Shown one piece after another: positions 12,905-25,688 of a DNA stretch of 64,000 nucleotides. The stretch is taken from NCBI GenBank assembly GCA_014529385.2, contig CM043967.1:84514278-84578277 (forward strand), written 5' to 3'. Position 1 is the first letter of the stretch; every line of letters begins with the position of its first letter. Made by a program: the position numbers and the translations under genes. This DNA comes from Adiantum capillus-veneris. Taxonomy: Eukaryota > Streptophyta > Polypodiopsida > Polypodiales > Pteridaceae. The notes under the pieces were generated by a model. The model worked only from the letters and a program-made list of their open reading frames with translations, was not told the DNA's origin and made no database searches.

Positions 12905-13153
12905 TGTCAAAGAATCTAAGTCCTTACTTTTAGATTCAATGGAATTTATTTATGAAAGGAGAGAGTCTCTTAAGAGAAAGATAGAAAGGAGACTATAGGT
13001 TGTGCCGTGTTGATTTCTTTACACAATTACACATCAAAAAACACTAAAATCACGCACATAATTCAAAGAAAATACCCAATTAAGATTGATAACTCGATGA
13101 AGACCAAATTTGCTTGGAGTCGGTCCCCCCTCCAAAAGGACTTTGTATTATAA

Positions 13154-13184
<31 letters not shown>

Positions 13185-13511
13185 CTGATTACAATACAAT
13201 TTGTGCTCTTGCAGAGCTTTTCTTTGAACCAAGAAGATGGTGCTCTTCAATATTCCATGGTATAACCCTCCTTTCCAATCCCTAAACATCCCAACAGGGA
13301 GAAAGAAATACGGGGTAAGAGGTAGATGAGGGTGAAAGAAATATTTTTCAAGCAAGAGAATTGGTACTTCGTATATGATTGATCATGGGAAATCTCTTAG
13401 CATAGCTTAGAATAATAAAATAATAGAGATGAAAAAGAAAAATTCACTTGCTTGGATTTGCATCCAAAGCAAGTGCTTTCGGAGCATGATGGTCTCCTCT
13501 TGAGCTCCCAT

Positions 13512-13576
<65 letters not shown>

Positions 13577-14526
13577 CTTGCTTTGCCAACTTGGGCACTT
13601 GAGAGAGTGTGTGAGAGGAGCAAGAGAGAAAAAATCCCAACGAGCCCCTCCTTATATGTTGAGCAATTGTGCAACTAGTCTTCAATTGGAATGCTTCAAT
13701 TGGAATCCCCAACAAGCCCCTCCTTAAATGATTATGCAATTGTGCGACTAATCTTCAATTGGAATGCTTACCACTTGGCCAATGAGGTGTGAACACTCCA
13801 TAATGCAACTCAAGCATGCTCATACACTTGTCCCCTGTTGCCATGCATGAAAAAAATCCCCCCCCCCCCCCCCCCCCTTTGGACTTTTCTTGGAAAGTGT
13901 ACACACTCACACACACTTGTTGAGTTCACACAAAGAAAGTATGTACTACCTTCGACATGTGGCCTAGCCAAGCTTAGTAATGACTGATTAGAGTCAACTT
14001 ACGAAATGAGGAAGGATTGATCTAACCTTAATCTTTAGCTTTTCCCTTTAATTTATCAAAATTATAAACTTACCATTTTATTAATTAGCTTGAGTGCAAG
14101 ACCTTTGCTCAAACCTTGGAGGCTTATGAAGCTTACTTGGGGCTACAACCTACTTCCTAATTTAGGACCTACTAAATTAGGATAATCTTTGGTAAAAATA
14201 AAACTCACCCTTTCGGCTTTAAAAGTTCACCTCATGTATGGAACCATAGCATAATGCTTTGGAGCTGTCACCAAGCTGCTCCCAAAACTTGCTAAATCTA
14301 CACAACTTGTGGAAAGTTAGAATTTTACCCTAAGGCTTCCCAAAATTCATTCTTGGATCCGAAAAAATTATTCCTATGACTTGAACTTAGCACAACTACT
14401 TTCTATTTTTAGACTCCTATAATTGCTCTCAATTATCTCCTTTGTTCTGTATCTTTAATCAAGGTTGCGCAAAATACATTTATCCTTCGTTGACCTATAC
14501 CTAAGACCGAGATATATCTATCAACA
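12905..14526 (-). mobile_element. 5' LTR of the chromovirus
   Basis: The plus-strand ends are TGTCAAAGAATC and TATCAACA. It contains (TC)n at 13154-13181, (GA)n at 13515-13569 and poly-C at 13858-13877, none of which has the same length in the partner LTR. A duplicated AATTGGAATGCTTCAATTGGAAT region lies at about 13680-13710. Confidence 0.82.
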
Positions 14527-14961
14527 TATACCTTAGATCACTACTTTATCATTTAACTTTAGCTATAGTATTTATTTTTAGTTCAAATTTTTCTTTTCTA
14601 GGATGATAAAGGATACATCACGTATGTAGGTTGATCGAGTTCGAGTTCAACTTCTCGAAGACGTAAAAAAAATCTTTTTTTTTTTGCTCTCTTGATTGTT
14701 ACTGTATCCTACCCAAGTTGTATGACTACTAATGACACTATGCATGTTGTCTTTATGTGTCATTAGCATTGCTAAGCATGTTATTGAGGCCCACAAACAA
14801 CTATAGGGGTGCAACCAAGCACGTGAAAGTTGAGGCTCACAAATTACTAGGAATGCATCATTGGTGTTGCAAGCATCACACTGAGACACACAATTTTGAT
14901 GAATTGCATCCACCTCCAACACATCTAACATGTGCATAGAGGCGCTTATCAACCTCTCTAA

Positions 14962-15003
<42 letters not shown>
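14527..15003. other. No gene recognised; ends in (GA)n
   Basis: This is low-complexity flank. The (GA)n tract runs about 14965-15009. Confidence 0.4.
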
Positions 15004-15012
<9 letters not shown>

Positions 15013-15318
15013 GTAATTAGACGAATTTCACCTTAGAGCTACAATAAAACATGAGAGAGAGATATATACATAGACACTCTATTTTTGCAACAACCCATTA
15101 CTTTAACATTTAGCCAAGCAACATAATTACAAGTGATGCCATGGTAGAAAAGAAAAGAGGGATTTTTTAATAGACAAATCTTGCTTAGTGGAGGGTTTTT
15201 GTCTTCCTTGCCAATGTCTTAGATAAAGAGGTATCCTGTTACTTGCTACCATCACCCACAAAAAAAACAAGAAATTGTTAGTTCATTAGGTGGAAGGCAG
15301 GTGTCATAAGATACTCCA
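15004..15318 (+). repeat. Left copy of a 0.3-kb direct repeat
   Basis: It aligns with 18071-18432. Shared landmarks are AGAGAGTAGGTAATTAG, GACACTCTATTTTTGCAACA, AAGTGATGCCATGGTAGAAA, GTGGAGGGTTTTTGTCTTCC and GTTAGTTCATTAGGTGGAA. Confidence 0.85.
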
Positions 15319-18070
15319 ACAAGGGGAGGTCATTATTGCCCATGGGTACAATGGGGGCTAGGAAGGTATAGAATCTGTGTAATGCATCCCTAACCATTTG
15401 TGTGTGCAGAGTAAAGTCCAAGCCTTGCAGTCTCTTGTTAGCCTCATCGATAATAAGTGTCTTGCATATTAGCGCGATGTTATTTGGTGGTTTGTCCAAG
15501 CAAGTTACAAAAAACATATTTTTAGTTGCTCAATTTCCATGTGTAAATCAGGGTAGTTTGTGTTTCCTTTTCCTTGGTACATAGGGCTTTGTGAGCTTCT
15601 ATTAACACGAGTCCGATTGGGAGTAGGATACATCCAAAGTGCTTGAGCGTGTCTAGAACTTTACATAGCTCGTCACATGCTTGCAAAAAATCGGTAAAGT
15701 AGATGGTATACGTGATAGCCTGTGACTACATATCTTCAGCAATTCTGGCTATACACATGCTTGTACATCAGTGGTTGACACATGACCATATGCGGGATTA
15801 ACCCCGTTTGTAATTGTTCACAAGGACACTTATGCATAGATTTATCATGTAGAGTAAACACAGTTTGGACATTACCAAGCTTAACTTTCAAAGGGGCCTC
15901 AACCAAGTGAACAAGCATTCTCCCCATAGTGGGGTGGTTATAATGCACATACCAAAGAAGAATAGTTCAAAAAAAGCTCTCGAATTGCAGAGATCTAACA
16001 AGGGGTTGACAAACCGAATTGGAACAAACATGCCTTTGTTTTGAGGCTTCTTCAATAAATGTAATCTGCCGTATACATCCCAAACAACTTGTAGCACATA
16101 GAAGAGGGAAATGTTTTAGTCATATAGTAGAGCTTTGGCACTCATAGCGCATTGTGTGCTGAAAGAGGGGCGGGAACACAATGGTGGGGGTTGCACAGAG
16201 GGCTATGTAGAGTAGGCAAGATAGGTTGGTGTGTGGGAGCTATTAGTGGAATTAGCAAGTGAGGCTTGTGATCATCGGGATCCAGTAGCAACATAATTGA
16301 TTTGTCATTGTGGGGTGAAGGGTTGCCTCCCTTGGCTACGAGACTATCTCCCACGATCCCCTCGGGCTAGTTTTCCTAAGCGTCCTTCCTCGCTGTCTCT
16401 CCTAGGCATGATAGCCTTCTAGATGAATTTGTCAACTTCGAGATTAAGGCTAGCCGCAGGGGGTTGTTGGTTGAAGAGAACCTAATGCTTGATGGCTTCC
16501 TTCAACTTCTACCTGTAAAACAGGTGTACAAGCAAAGCTTTTATTGCATCTTGGGCCGCTTTTTCAATCCAACTAAGAAATGCAATAATGGATTTCTTCA
16601 ATCTTGGACTTGGAAAGAAAGCGGGGAGATGATGCATTATCATCCATAATGCGTGGTCAAACCACACCACATTCCCCTCCCTGCACGGATCCGCCTGACC
16701 CACATGCTCACAACCACACTTCAAGAAGGGTCAGTGAATGTTCCATATCTGCATTGTATAATTTGTTTCTCTATCCGTGGTGAAGATCAGCCCTTTTACC
16801 TTACAATACACCAGAATAATGCCTTGCACCTATTTGTTTTGAAGCCCGCATGGTGAATGGGGTGGCCAATAGATAGCTTTCAATGATATTAGATGCATTT
16901 GACTCAAGAATCTGTTGTAACCCAAGTTTTAAGGAGAGCCTATCTTTATCATTGAGTAGTAGCAAGATTATTTCTTCCGAGAGTGGTGCCATGCTTGTGT
17001 GAGCATCACCCAACATGATTTCCAAGTACCTGCACGCAAGGGATATAAGGATCAATATATGCTTCAAATGGTTATTTTGAGAGATTAAGAGCTGGGCTGC
17101 TGATGATGAGCTATTGCTCCTCTTCATCCAGGTGGATAGGGATGAGAAAACTACTAGATTCTGATTGCAGGGAGAGAGAGTCTTCATTGAAGCCATTGAG
17201 AAGGTGTCGCTTCCGTTGACGGACAAGGGGGTCATACCTCAGATTCTTTCCATGGCTGTCCACGAATCTCCTCATGAGATGTGGGGAATTCTCAGCCCAT
17301 TCCTTCTGTTATCTTGCATCCTCTTCACTTATTGCTTTTAGGTTGGCTGCCAGTTCTCGAAGCCTTTGTATCGCAACCCTGGGGTTTTCTTACGCAAGTG
17401 AATACAATCAAAACCACGCAAACAAATCCAACAAGTTGAGAAGCAGGAGGTTTGTATGGGCATCAAGTGCCATGGCCTTGTTTTTGAGCTCAATCAGAGT
17501 GCTATGAAAGCTCGTGTCTGTGATGCAGAGCATTAGCCCTTGCACCATTGACAGGGGTGCTGGGGAAACTAGTTCATACCCAAGTTGGGCTAATGCATTT
17601 TCCCAGTTGCTTTTTGCCTGCACACATCAAACAAAGTGTATTTTTAAGTAACTATTTATTGCCTACACACATGGTGCCGTGCGAAGTGTTTGTTTTGTGT
17701 GGGGTACACGATGCGTGGTCCTGCAAAATGAGTTGCTTTTTTTGGATTGTGACCTAATTGGCCCAGGCGTACACAAGTCCCTTTCCCAATAAGTGTGTGA
17801 GTGAGTGCACCCTTATACCAAGTAAATGCACGGGTAGGTATGCACTTTCCCAGGGAGGGCTGGTCATTAAAAAAGGAAAAATAAGACGGGCAGGCATCAC
17901 CAGCTGATGAGTGGTACAAAGGGTGTTGTGAAAAAAAGTTAAAAATAAGAACACTCACTCAAAATAAACAGAGGCAATAGCTTCAAAATATATTTTATAA
18001 AGTAAAGCTCTAGAGAACTTATAGGCCATAGATAGGATTTCCTAGTAATTAGGACCCCTACTAGATCACT
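15319..18070 (-). other. Unidentified 2.7-kb block between direct repeats
   Basis: Several open stretches of 60-145 codons lie on the minus strand (15278-15517, 15736-16097, 16142-16354, 16509-16724, 16801-17235, 17408-17623). They have protein-like composition, for example a Leu-rich helix with LLLNDKDRLSLKLGLQQILE, but I recognise no domain. It could be a decayed multi-exon gene, a captured gene fragment or an element interior. The clustering on one strand is what the sequence shows; any function would be a guess. Confidence 0.3.
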
Positions 18071-18117
18071 AGAGAGTAGGTAATTAGAAAAAATTCACCT
18101 TAACGCTACAATAAACC

Positions 18118-18167
<50 letters not shown>

Positions 18168-18432
18168 CACTCTATTTTTGCAACAACCCATTGTTTTGAC
18201 ATTTATCCAAGCAATATGATTTCAAGTGATGCCATGGTAGAAAAGAAAAGAGAATTCCAACCCCCCCCCAACACAAATTTTTTTTTTTTTTTTTTGCTTT
18301 GTGGAGGGTTTTTGTCTTCCTTGCCAATGTATTAGATAAAGGGGCATCCTGTTATCTGCCACCATCACCCACAAAAAAAAAAAAAATTGTTAGTTCATTA
18401 GGTGGAAAGCAAGTGCCATAATATACTCTACA
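18071..18432 (+). repeat. Right copy of the 0.3-kb direct repeat
   Basis: It carries a (GA)n expansion at 18118-18157 where the left copy has only a few GA units, and poly-C and poly-T runs near 18260-18300. Confidence 0.85.
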
Positions 18433-20400
18433 TATTATAGATGTCCATCTAACACACAAAGACAAAACAAAAGACCTAAACTTAGTTAGAAGAGTCCATT
18501 TGGGGGTTGTGTGTGAGGTGTGATGTTGATATCACAGTAGTAAAGTGCTACTCCCTTGTTTGGAATCTTGAAAAAAGGTCACCTCATATAGGTATCTCTC
18601 ACTCTTAGTTTCCCTCCAAGAAAAATGGTCAGATAGAGAGAGTGGGGCATTTCTTTTGTGTAGAGGCGTAGTGATGAGTCAGTTAGGAGCATCTTTCAAA
18701 TAAGTGCTTGTATAGATTTGAAAAAAATCTCACGTTTCCTCTTTTTCCCTAGTGTATAGGAAGAAAGGGTAAGGTGTCCTATTTATGGCTTTTTGGCCCT
18801 TCCAACAAACAAAGGGGTAAGGGGGTGTTTTCATGCTTACTAGCCCTTCTTTTCAAGAGGTGTTTTTCTTGCATCATTGGGAAGTAGTGAGAGAGAATCA
18901 TTATTGGTGCCGGAGTTGTTTCAACCATATTGCCAATTGTAATGTTGATTAATTAATCCCTCTCCAACAATGAGAGGATTGTAAAGTTTGTGACTCAATG
19001 GTAATTGTTACCATACTTTGTTACTTCCTTTAAGATAAAACATTTCCAAATAAAAGGTTATCTTCACACTTAACGTAGAGCGCCCTACTACCACATGATA
19101 TAGGTGGCATGAATAATTGCAAAGTGCATGTTGATGTGTGCATTGTATTTTGTAATTGGGCACTCAAGTGTCTTGACACACTAAAGTGTGATGTTTTCCT
19201 TTTAGGCTTTTGGATTTAATTTGCGAAGTTAGAAACAAATTGTGTTGTTAATCAAGGAGTTAGCCTATCAGCCAAAGATTATTTTCTACGTTAAATGAGC
19301 ACTATACTAAGAGAATGATCATAAGTTTGAAATTGAGATGCCCACAAAAATTTCAAGCATTCTCTAAACAAAACTCATAAAAGGCTTATAACTTCTTGAA
19401 AAAATCTATTTCTCAAGTTTGTAAATCCTTGGTTATATATAATCATTATGAAAATAAGGAAGTTAACTTTAAAGGCCTAGTTTTCATGACTATTAAATGA
19501 AGTAAGCAAAACAATCAATCTTGAAGATGTTGATAAGGGGGCAAATTTTGGGATTTCAAAGCTTGTATCATTGTATCAAATAATCAATTCAATTTTAATA
19601 TAGATCTACAATCAAAACTGAATCTATAGGTTAATACCAAGAATATACATATTTTTTGGGTGCCCATTCTTACATAAACCTCAAAAATCAAGTTGCTTTT
19701 CAAAAAATTGTCATGCATAATCTATCAAGAATATAAATTTGTCACCAAAAAACCATGTAAATGAGATTAGAGGTGCTGTTTTTGTGTTCTCATTGAGGAA
19801 TTAGCTATGCTTTATTGAAATTGACAAAGAGTTTCAATATTATGTTGATTTTTCTAGTTTACCTCTTAGGTGAAAATAATTTTTTTTAGTAAGTACAATT
19901 TTGAGATATAAGAATATATTATACTTATAGCTTACTTGAATGGCTCCAATACTTTGCTAATGTATAATTTGGGATTAGAGATGCTGTTTCTGTGTTCTCG
20001 TTGAATTTCAAAATAATGTTGTTTGTAGTTTACCTCTTAAGTGAAAAATGTTTTTGAGATATAAGAATATATTATACTAATAACTTACATAGACAGCTAC
20101 AATACTTTGCTAATGTATTATTTGGGACATTGTACATGAAGACTTCTCAAATCATGCAAATAAAATGTTCTACTTTGTATATAATCCCATCCCGGAAACT
20201 TGTGTGTTAATCCACGTGATGCAAAAGTCGATTTCATGTGCTCAATAAATAAGCATGCTAAAATCAAATTTAACATTGACAGTTTTATGGCTTGTGTTAA
20301 TCCATTTCAAATGATGCAAGTTTCCACTTTGCAAGATCCCCTTGTTGATTCTCTGGCTATCTTGAAGTGACTATATGATTCATGCAGAATGCACAAAAAC
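18433..20400. other. AT-rich, non-coding
   Basis: No coding or RNA signal is visible. A phrase (AGATATAAGAATATATTATACT followed by CTTGCTAATGTAT) occurs twice, near 19914-19970 and 20057-20125, preceded in both cases by a similar GATGCTGTTT/TGTGTTCTC/GTTGA stretch. This is an internal duplication of about 150 bp. Confidence 0.5.
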
Positions 20401-20436
20401 TTGAAATTTTTTAATTCATGCAAGATTAAAAAACAA

Positions 20437-21060
20437 TCACGATTTTTTCTTAGCTAGCACAAAGAAATATTTTTTCTAGATCTAGACCTCATGGGCTTGA
20501 TGTACACTATAAGAATAGACTCTAGTACAAAAATGGTGAAATATGGCTGGGTGGCTTATTTAGAAAATTAGATTTCAATATAAGTTGTAGATTTTTTGAG
20601 CCTTGTACATGAGTTTTGAGCCTGTTTTGAGTTTTGACCTCATAAGGGGGCTTATAGGCCAAAGTGGCTCTTAAGTTAAAATTTTTGATGGGTGTATGAT
20701 AAGCCTCTATGGGAAAAAATCACGATTTTTTTCTCAACCTGGAGATATCAGCTCTGATTGATTTCCAGCTTTGTGGGCATGTTCCCCATGATGTTTTAAG
20801 GGTACCAAACCATATGTACCATAAATGAGGTCTCCCATGGAATATTTCTGCCACCTTTGGACTTTTGACAAGGTGAAACAAGCAGATTCTTGGCATTGGG
20901 TAAGCCCGATACATTTGGGGCTTCATAGGCATTAGTTTTTGGGTTAGGGTAAAACATTGGCTAAAACAAGATCTGGCTGTTATTCAGTGGCCGTTGTTCA
21001 ACATGAAGAAGGCAGAGATAAACTCGCGATTTTTTTCTAACTAGCACAAATATAAAAAAT
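20437..21060 (+). repeat. Degenerate ~300-bp tandem repeat with TCRCGATTTTTTTCT motif
   Basis: The motif occurs at 20437-20450, 20720-20734 and 21024-21037 (spacing 283 and 304 bp). The first and third are followed by a similar TAGCACAAA stretch. Related ATCGTGATTTTCT-like phrases recur at about 25000, 25140 and 26033. Confidence 0.5.
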
Positions 21061-22411
21061 TTCAATTATGTGACTATTTTCACATGAACATATACTCCCT
21101 TTATACACATTTGATGTGTGACTCCATCTATTGGATGCCATTATTGCTCCATTATTGCTATATTAGCCATTTTTGTGTCAATGAAGCTCTGACTATTGTC
21201 TTGGATTGTAGGCTGAAACTTGGCACTATGTATGATATGGGACTTGATGTCGTAGCCATGTAGAAGCTGTGTATTGAAGTGTGACTCCATTTTTTGTCAT
21301 TTGGATGAATTTTAGAGATATTGATGCTTTCAATATCAAAGAGACTCTTTGCTTGCATCACTTTGTATGTAAGTTTCTGGTGAGACTCCTTCACAGAATT
21401 TGGTAGCTCTAATGCTCTTAATCTACAAGTCAAGTTTGGTCCTCATTTGACCAAGTTATCTCACTTTGAATCTTGACCAAATGACAATTGATTAGACTTT
21501 AGAAGTTCCTGTCACTTCATAGACTCTTCATGCTTGTATCCTACTTTCTTGCAATTTTCCCTGCTTTTTGCTTTTTTTTAATAAAAAAATTATAGAAAAT
21601 AAAAAAACACAATAGAAAATAGAGAAAAAACAAAAGTAAGTTAAAAAATCGAAAATATGTACATAAGTACTCACACCTAAGGGCTCATATTTGACGTTTA
21701 TTACTTACTCTTCATATACCTCATCTTCTCATGGCAAAAAGTAAAAAAATGAAATACAATGCAAATTACAACACCAAAATCGATAAAACAATGCCCTTTT
21801 CTCATTTGATCAATAGGTCTGCTTTCAAAATGCTTCCCCCCTCTTAGTTGGAGTTCTCCTAAACTACGATGAGCCGTCAGGGTTGTGCTATGCATGGGCA
21901 TCAAAGCAGTGCCAGGCCTTGTAATGTGGCCCTATGGATGCATACTTCAATGCATGAAAAAATAAATGTTGTGCAAGAGGCGGGTCTTACGCTAATTGCT
22001 TAAGGGCATTAGATGGTGAGGTTGACTTGGCCCTACATTAATGAGCACATACCATGTAATAAGTGCTGTAAGTTGGCAACATTTTGTTGAATTGATGAAG
22101 ATTTAAACTCCTTCTTGACTTGATTTGTGTGGGAATTTTAGGATGCCACACCATTATAGTGGCTTCTGACTTTGACACGTGTTGTGGTGCCTTGGAAGCA
22201 CTTCTGGGTATTGTTGTTGCCATGGGATGAATATGACTTTGTTGTTTCAAAATCCATAGCCTATGTGTTGATTTCTAAGCAGTAACCAGTTGCTTAGGTA
22301 CCCATACATGTTTGCATTTGACTACTTGTGTTTTATTGATCTTTGGAGTATGGATGACTGGTGGTGGATCACGCTTGGTTGCTCATCTTTCCTTTGTAGC
22401 TTTGGATGATG
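21061..22411. other. No gene recognised
   Basis: AT-rich with poly-A and poly-T patches at 21560-21650. Short open frames only. Confidence 0.4.
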
Positions 22412-23385
22412 TTGACCGCCGGGTCAACAACACAACATAACGCAAGTTTCGTACCAAAGTTTTATCTTTTGCAAGTTATGAAATGCTGCGGATTATGGCT
22501 ATAAACGTCATTTGTAATGAGTAGTTATTCTAGTTTTAGAAGCCGGGGTGCAATGGCACTTCCAGATTGTAAATACAAAGCCATTTGACCCTTTCAACCC
22601 CATTTTTGGTTAAACCTAAGGTAGCCTTAGTATATAAAGTACCTAGGTCATTTTGTAAAAAAGGACCTAGGTACTTTATATTGACTGTAATCATAATCAA
22701 AACTTTAGCGCTGCCATCTACTGTGTGTGAGAGAGAAAGAGAGTGAGCGTGAGCTTTATCCTCTCGCTACGCCCGACTCACTCAACACATTGGAGATCCG
22801 ACTGCACCATTGTTGTAGGCTCGAGGAGAGCTACGCGACAACGCCAAGCATTCCACGCGAGAAGAAGCACACACGCCGACGCATCTACGAGCTATTTGTG
22901 GCCGTAAGTGTATCAAACGATGTCTGTTTTCTGCGTGCTAGTAGTCTATAAAATCGTGGCGACATAAGCTACGCATATGTACTCATAAATTTCAGTTTCA
23001 GGCACTTTCAAAATTCTCCTCTGTCATCCTACGCGTTTTTCGCAGATGGGTTTAGAGTGAGGGTTTTGAGTGTAGAAGCGTAGGGACAGGTGTATCCTAG
23101 TGAGGGGATGGTGTTCCTTAAGTTTCGTATGAATCTGGCATGATTAGGTGAGTTACCTTCCGTATGTGTGTATGTGGCTAGGTGGTGTAGTTGAGAGCAG
23201 TGAGGTTCTTGATTGTGGTTTAGTTGGCCTTCCAGAGTGTTGTATATGTAGGATGGTCTCAGCCTGACAAGCTAAAGAGATTTCCTCTGTGTGCCTATCG
23301 TGTCATCTGTGTCCTCGATTGACATTATGTTGATCTAGGTAGTGTTTGCATGCACTTTATGGGTGTGTGAGTCGCTCTTCCAACA
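22412..23385 (+). mobile_element. Probable 5' LTR of a plus-strand gypsy (Athila/Tat-like) element
   Basis: The right end is fixed by CCAACA followed directly by a primer site. The left end is a guess at the TGTTGACC...GGTCAACA hairpin (22412). A TATA-like TATATAAAG occurs at 22631, inside a long hairpin. The partner LTR and coding region were not found. Confidence 0.4.
22632..22681. promoter_or_regulatory. 18-bp perfect inverted repeat containing a TATA box
   Basis: The arms at 22632-22649 and 22664-22681 (ATAAAGTACCTAGGTC core) are separated by a 14-base loop. The left arm overlaps TATATAAAG. Confidence 0.85.
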
Positions 23386-23400
23386 TTGGCGCCGCTGTCG
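23386..23400 (+). promoter_or_regulatory. Primer binding site, TTGGCGCC type
   Basis: TTGGCGCCGCTGTCG closely resembles the TGGCGCCGTTGCCGGG primer site of Athila/Tat gypsy elements. It immediately follows an LTR-like CA end. Confidence 0.65.
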
Positions 23401-23928
23401 AGGACACAAGGACCTAAGTAGGTTTCCTACTAACACTCGTGTGATGGTTTCTTGATTTAGTTTTGGCTAAAGAGAGCGTTTTTCTTAAGTGGATCTGGAA
23501 GAGGATATTCCGCGATCAAGTGGATAGCCAGGAAGCGTGTGTCTTGCCGAGGGTCTGCGACTAGATAGGTTTAGTTAGGATTTGTGGATTAGAGTAGTTG
23601 TTGGTGGTCGAGTGATTTGTGAGGTGATAAAAGCGTTTACTACTCCGTGGGTGGCAGTGAAGTGTTTTTCTACTTATAGATGCAAATCCCCATATGATTT
23701 GTAGGAGTAGCTTTAGGTAAGTGATCCGATTCTGATCTAGAGCTATTCAGTACTGAATTATTTGCTAAAGTGCTTGATTGCATTTGAAATCACGGAAAAG
23801 TGTGCTTTTGAGGGTAAAAATGCATTAAACAAGCTTTTGTGGATATGTTTGTATGACTGACTGATGTTGTGCATATAAAAGAGCATTTGCAAGGGTTCTG
23901 TGAAGAAAACCCGCAATTCTGTAAACAT

Positions 23929-23952
23929 AGACATCCTACGCGTAGGATGTCT
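23929..23952. repeat. 24-bp perfect palindrome, copy 1
   Basis: The half-site is AGACATCCTACG, followed directly by its reverse complement with no spacer. Confidence 0.95.
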
Positions 23953-24216
23953 CAAGGGGGTTCTAGAGACCAAATTTGAAAATTCTGACTACACCAGTGG
24001 GTTTAGAGGGTAGTTTTTACCCTAGTAACATATTGACTTGAGTGTTTTTTCCTATTTTTGTTGACCAAAAGACAAAAGGCGGAGTCAGAAAACGTAAAAT
24101 TTCAGAAAAGGCTTAAATTGAGTGATTTTTGCATGTTTTTGCAATTGTGAAGCATACTTGCACTTGCTGAGAGCATAAGGAAGCATCAGGGACACTTTAG
24201 TCTGAAAAAATAAGCA

Positions 24217-24244
24217 GTAGACATCCTACGCGTAGGATGTCTAC
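24217..24244. repeat. 28-bp perfect palindrome, copy 2
   Basis: Same core as copy 1, extended by two bases on each side. Confidence 0.95.
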
Positions 24245-24660
24245 AGGGTGATCTGGGCATTTTTTTGAAAATCTGAGGTTACCAGTGTGTTTAGAAGGTA
24301 GGTTCTACCCTATTTTCACTTGGAAAGTGGAAATTTGACCAAATTTTGATACATTAAAGCCAAAAGACGAGAATTGCCAGACATCCTACCCAAATTGTGC
24401 CCAAGGCATAATTTTTGAGACCAAACCATAGGGTGACTTCATGTGCATGTTATACATGATGTTTTGAGTGCATGTGAGAGTTTTTAGCTCATTTGGGTGA
24501 GAAAATTGGGTTTTAAGCAGACTTTAGCATTTTTGACTGAAAAAGGCTAGAACAGCTAGTTTTGGGTCTTTTGAAATCCAAATTAAAAACTAAGCATAGC
24601 ATTGGGTTGCTGACATCAAGGGGAAGTTGTGGCTCAAGTTTGGGGCAATTCTAAGCACTT

Positions 24661-24684
24661 AGACATCCTATGCGTAGGATGTCT
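24661..24684. repeat. 24-bp near-perfect palindrome, copy 3
   Basis: One central substitution (CCTATG for CCTACG) still allows a G-U pair in RNA. Confidence 0.9.
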
Positions 24685-25688
24685 TTTTCTAGCGGGTAGA
24701 TGGGAGAAAATCGCTCATCTGCTACTGCTTTTGGCAACTTTTTTCAACTTTTTCCAATTCCCAAGTGTTTGACCTTCTTTCAAGAGTATACTCCCCAAAT
24801 TTCACACTGTTTGGTCGACTGGTTTGCGTTTAGTCCCAATTTAGCAAATTTTTAGTCTAAAAATTGTGTTTTGACCTCACACTCACACTATGAGTCCACA
24901 TTCAATTTTGATTCGATGGCTTGATTTTTCAGGTCAAGTTGAACCCTTGTCCCAACCCTTGGCAAGTTTTGACTCCTATAGTTGGTGGCTGGGAGAGAAA
25001 ATACGATTTTCTTCCTCTACTATTGCTCATGGTAACTTTTCTTAACTTTGACTTGATAGGGGTGATCCTTGCATCAAGGCCTCCCATTGAAACAAGTCTT
25101 GGCGAAAAAATCCTTTTCTAGATAGTAATTGGGAGAAAAACATGATTTTCTCATGTCAACAGACATAATCACAGTTTTTTCCAGATTTCACTTTTTCACA
25201 AGTTTTTGCTATCACTTTAGGTCTAATGTGTCACAAGAAATTAGAAGTTCAACAAAAATTGAACTCCTTAGGTAAATTTTCCTCTTTCCTCACTCTTTTT
25301 TATGGATTTTCACATGAAGCACATGCTAACACAAGTCTCAACCAAAATGCGAATAAAATCTCATCCAAATGCATCTACTTACCCTATTGCAAAAACAAGA
25401 GAAAAGAATACTAAAAAACAACAACTTCCTACAAAAACAGTGAATTTTTCTAGCCTAGTGCAAACTTCATTTCTGTAACAACCCACAAAGACACACCCCA
25501 AGCTCTAAACCCATTCTCAACACTTCACTCTATCTTCTAACTACTCTCATGGTGAGAAACTCACCACTAAAAACACAAAGACCAAGGATGCCTTGATCTT
25601 CACTTCTATCATACTCTATCTAACTAGTCTATCTAAGGTAACTCTACCGATTTTTTGTATGTGTATACACTAGTTTAGGTACTCATTT

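Larger units (their letters stand above)
8039..14526 (-). mobile_element. Ty3/gypsy chromovirus lacking gag and protease
   Basis: The minus-strand order is 5' LTR (12905-14526), primer site (12892-12904), reverse transcriptase, RNase H, integrase, chromodomain, 3' LTR (8039-9582). The RT coding remnant starts within a few bases of the primer site, so gag and protease have been deleted. All domains carry stops and frameshifts. The two LTRs are clearly homologous but diverged (many indels and substitutions), so this is an old insertion. I could not define a clean target duplication (atata before, tatac after). Confidence 0.85.
23401..25688. other. Non-coding leader-like region with palindrome-bearing repeats
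   Basis: It is bounded by two inward-facing primer sites and has no coding sequence. Degenerate repeat units each start with a palindrome (23929, 24217, 24661), followed by similar ACCAGTG, GTTTAGA and TACCCTA phrases. Confidence 0.5.
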
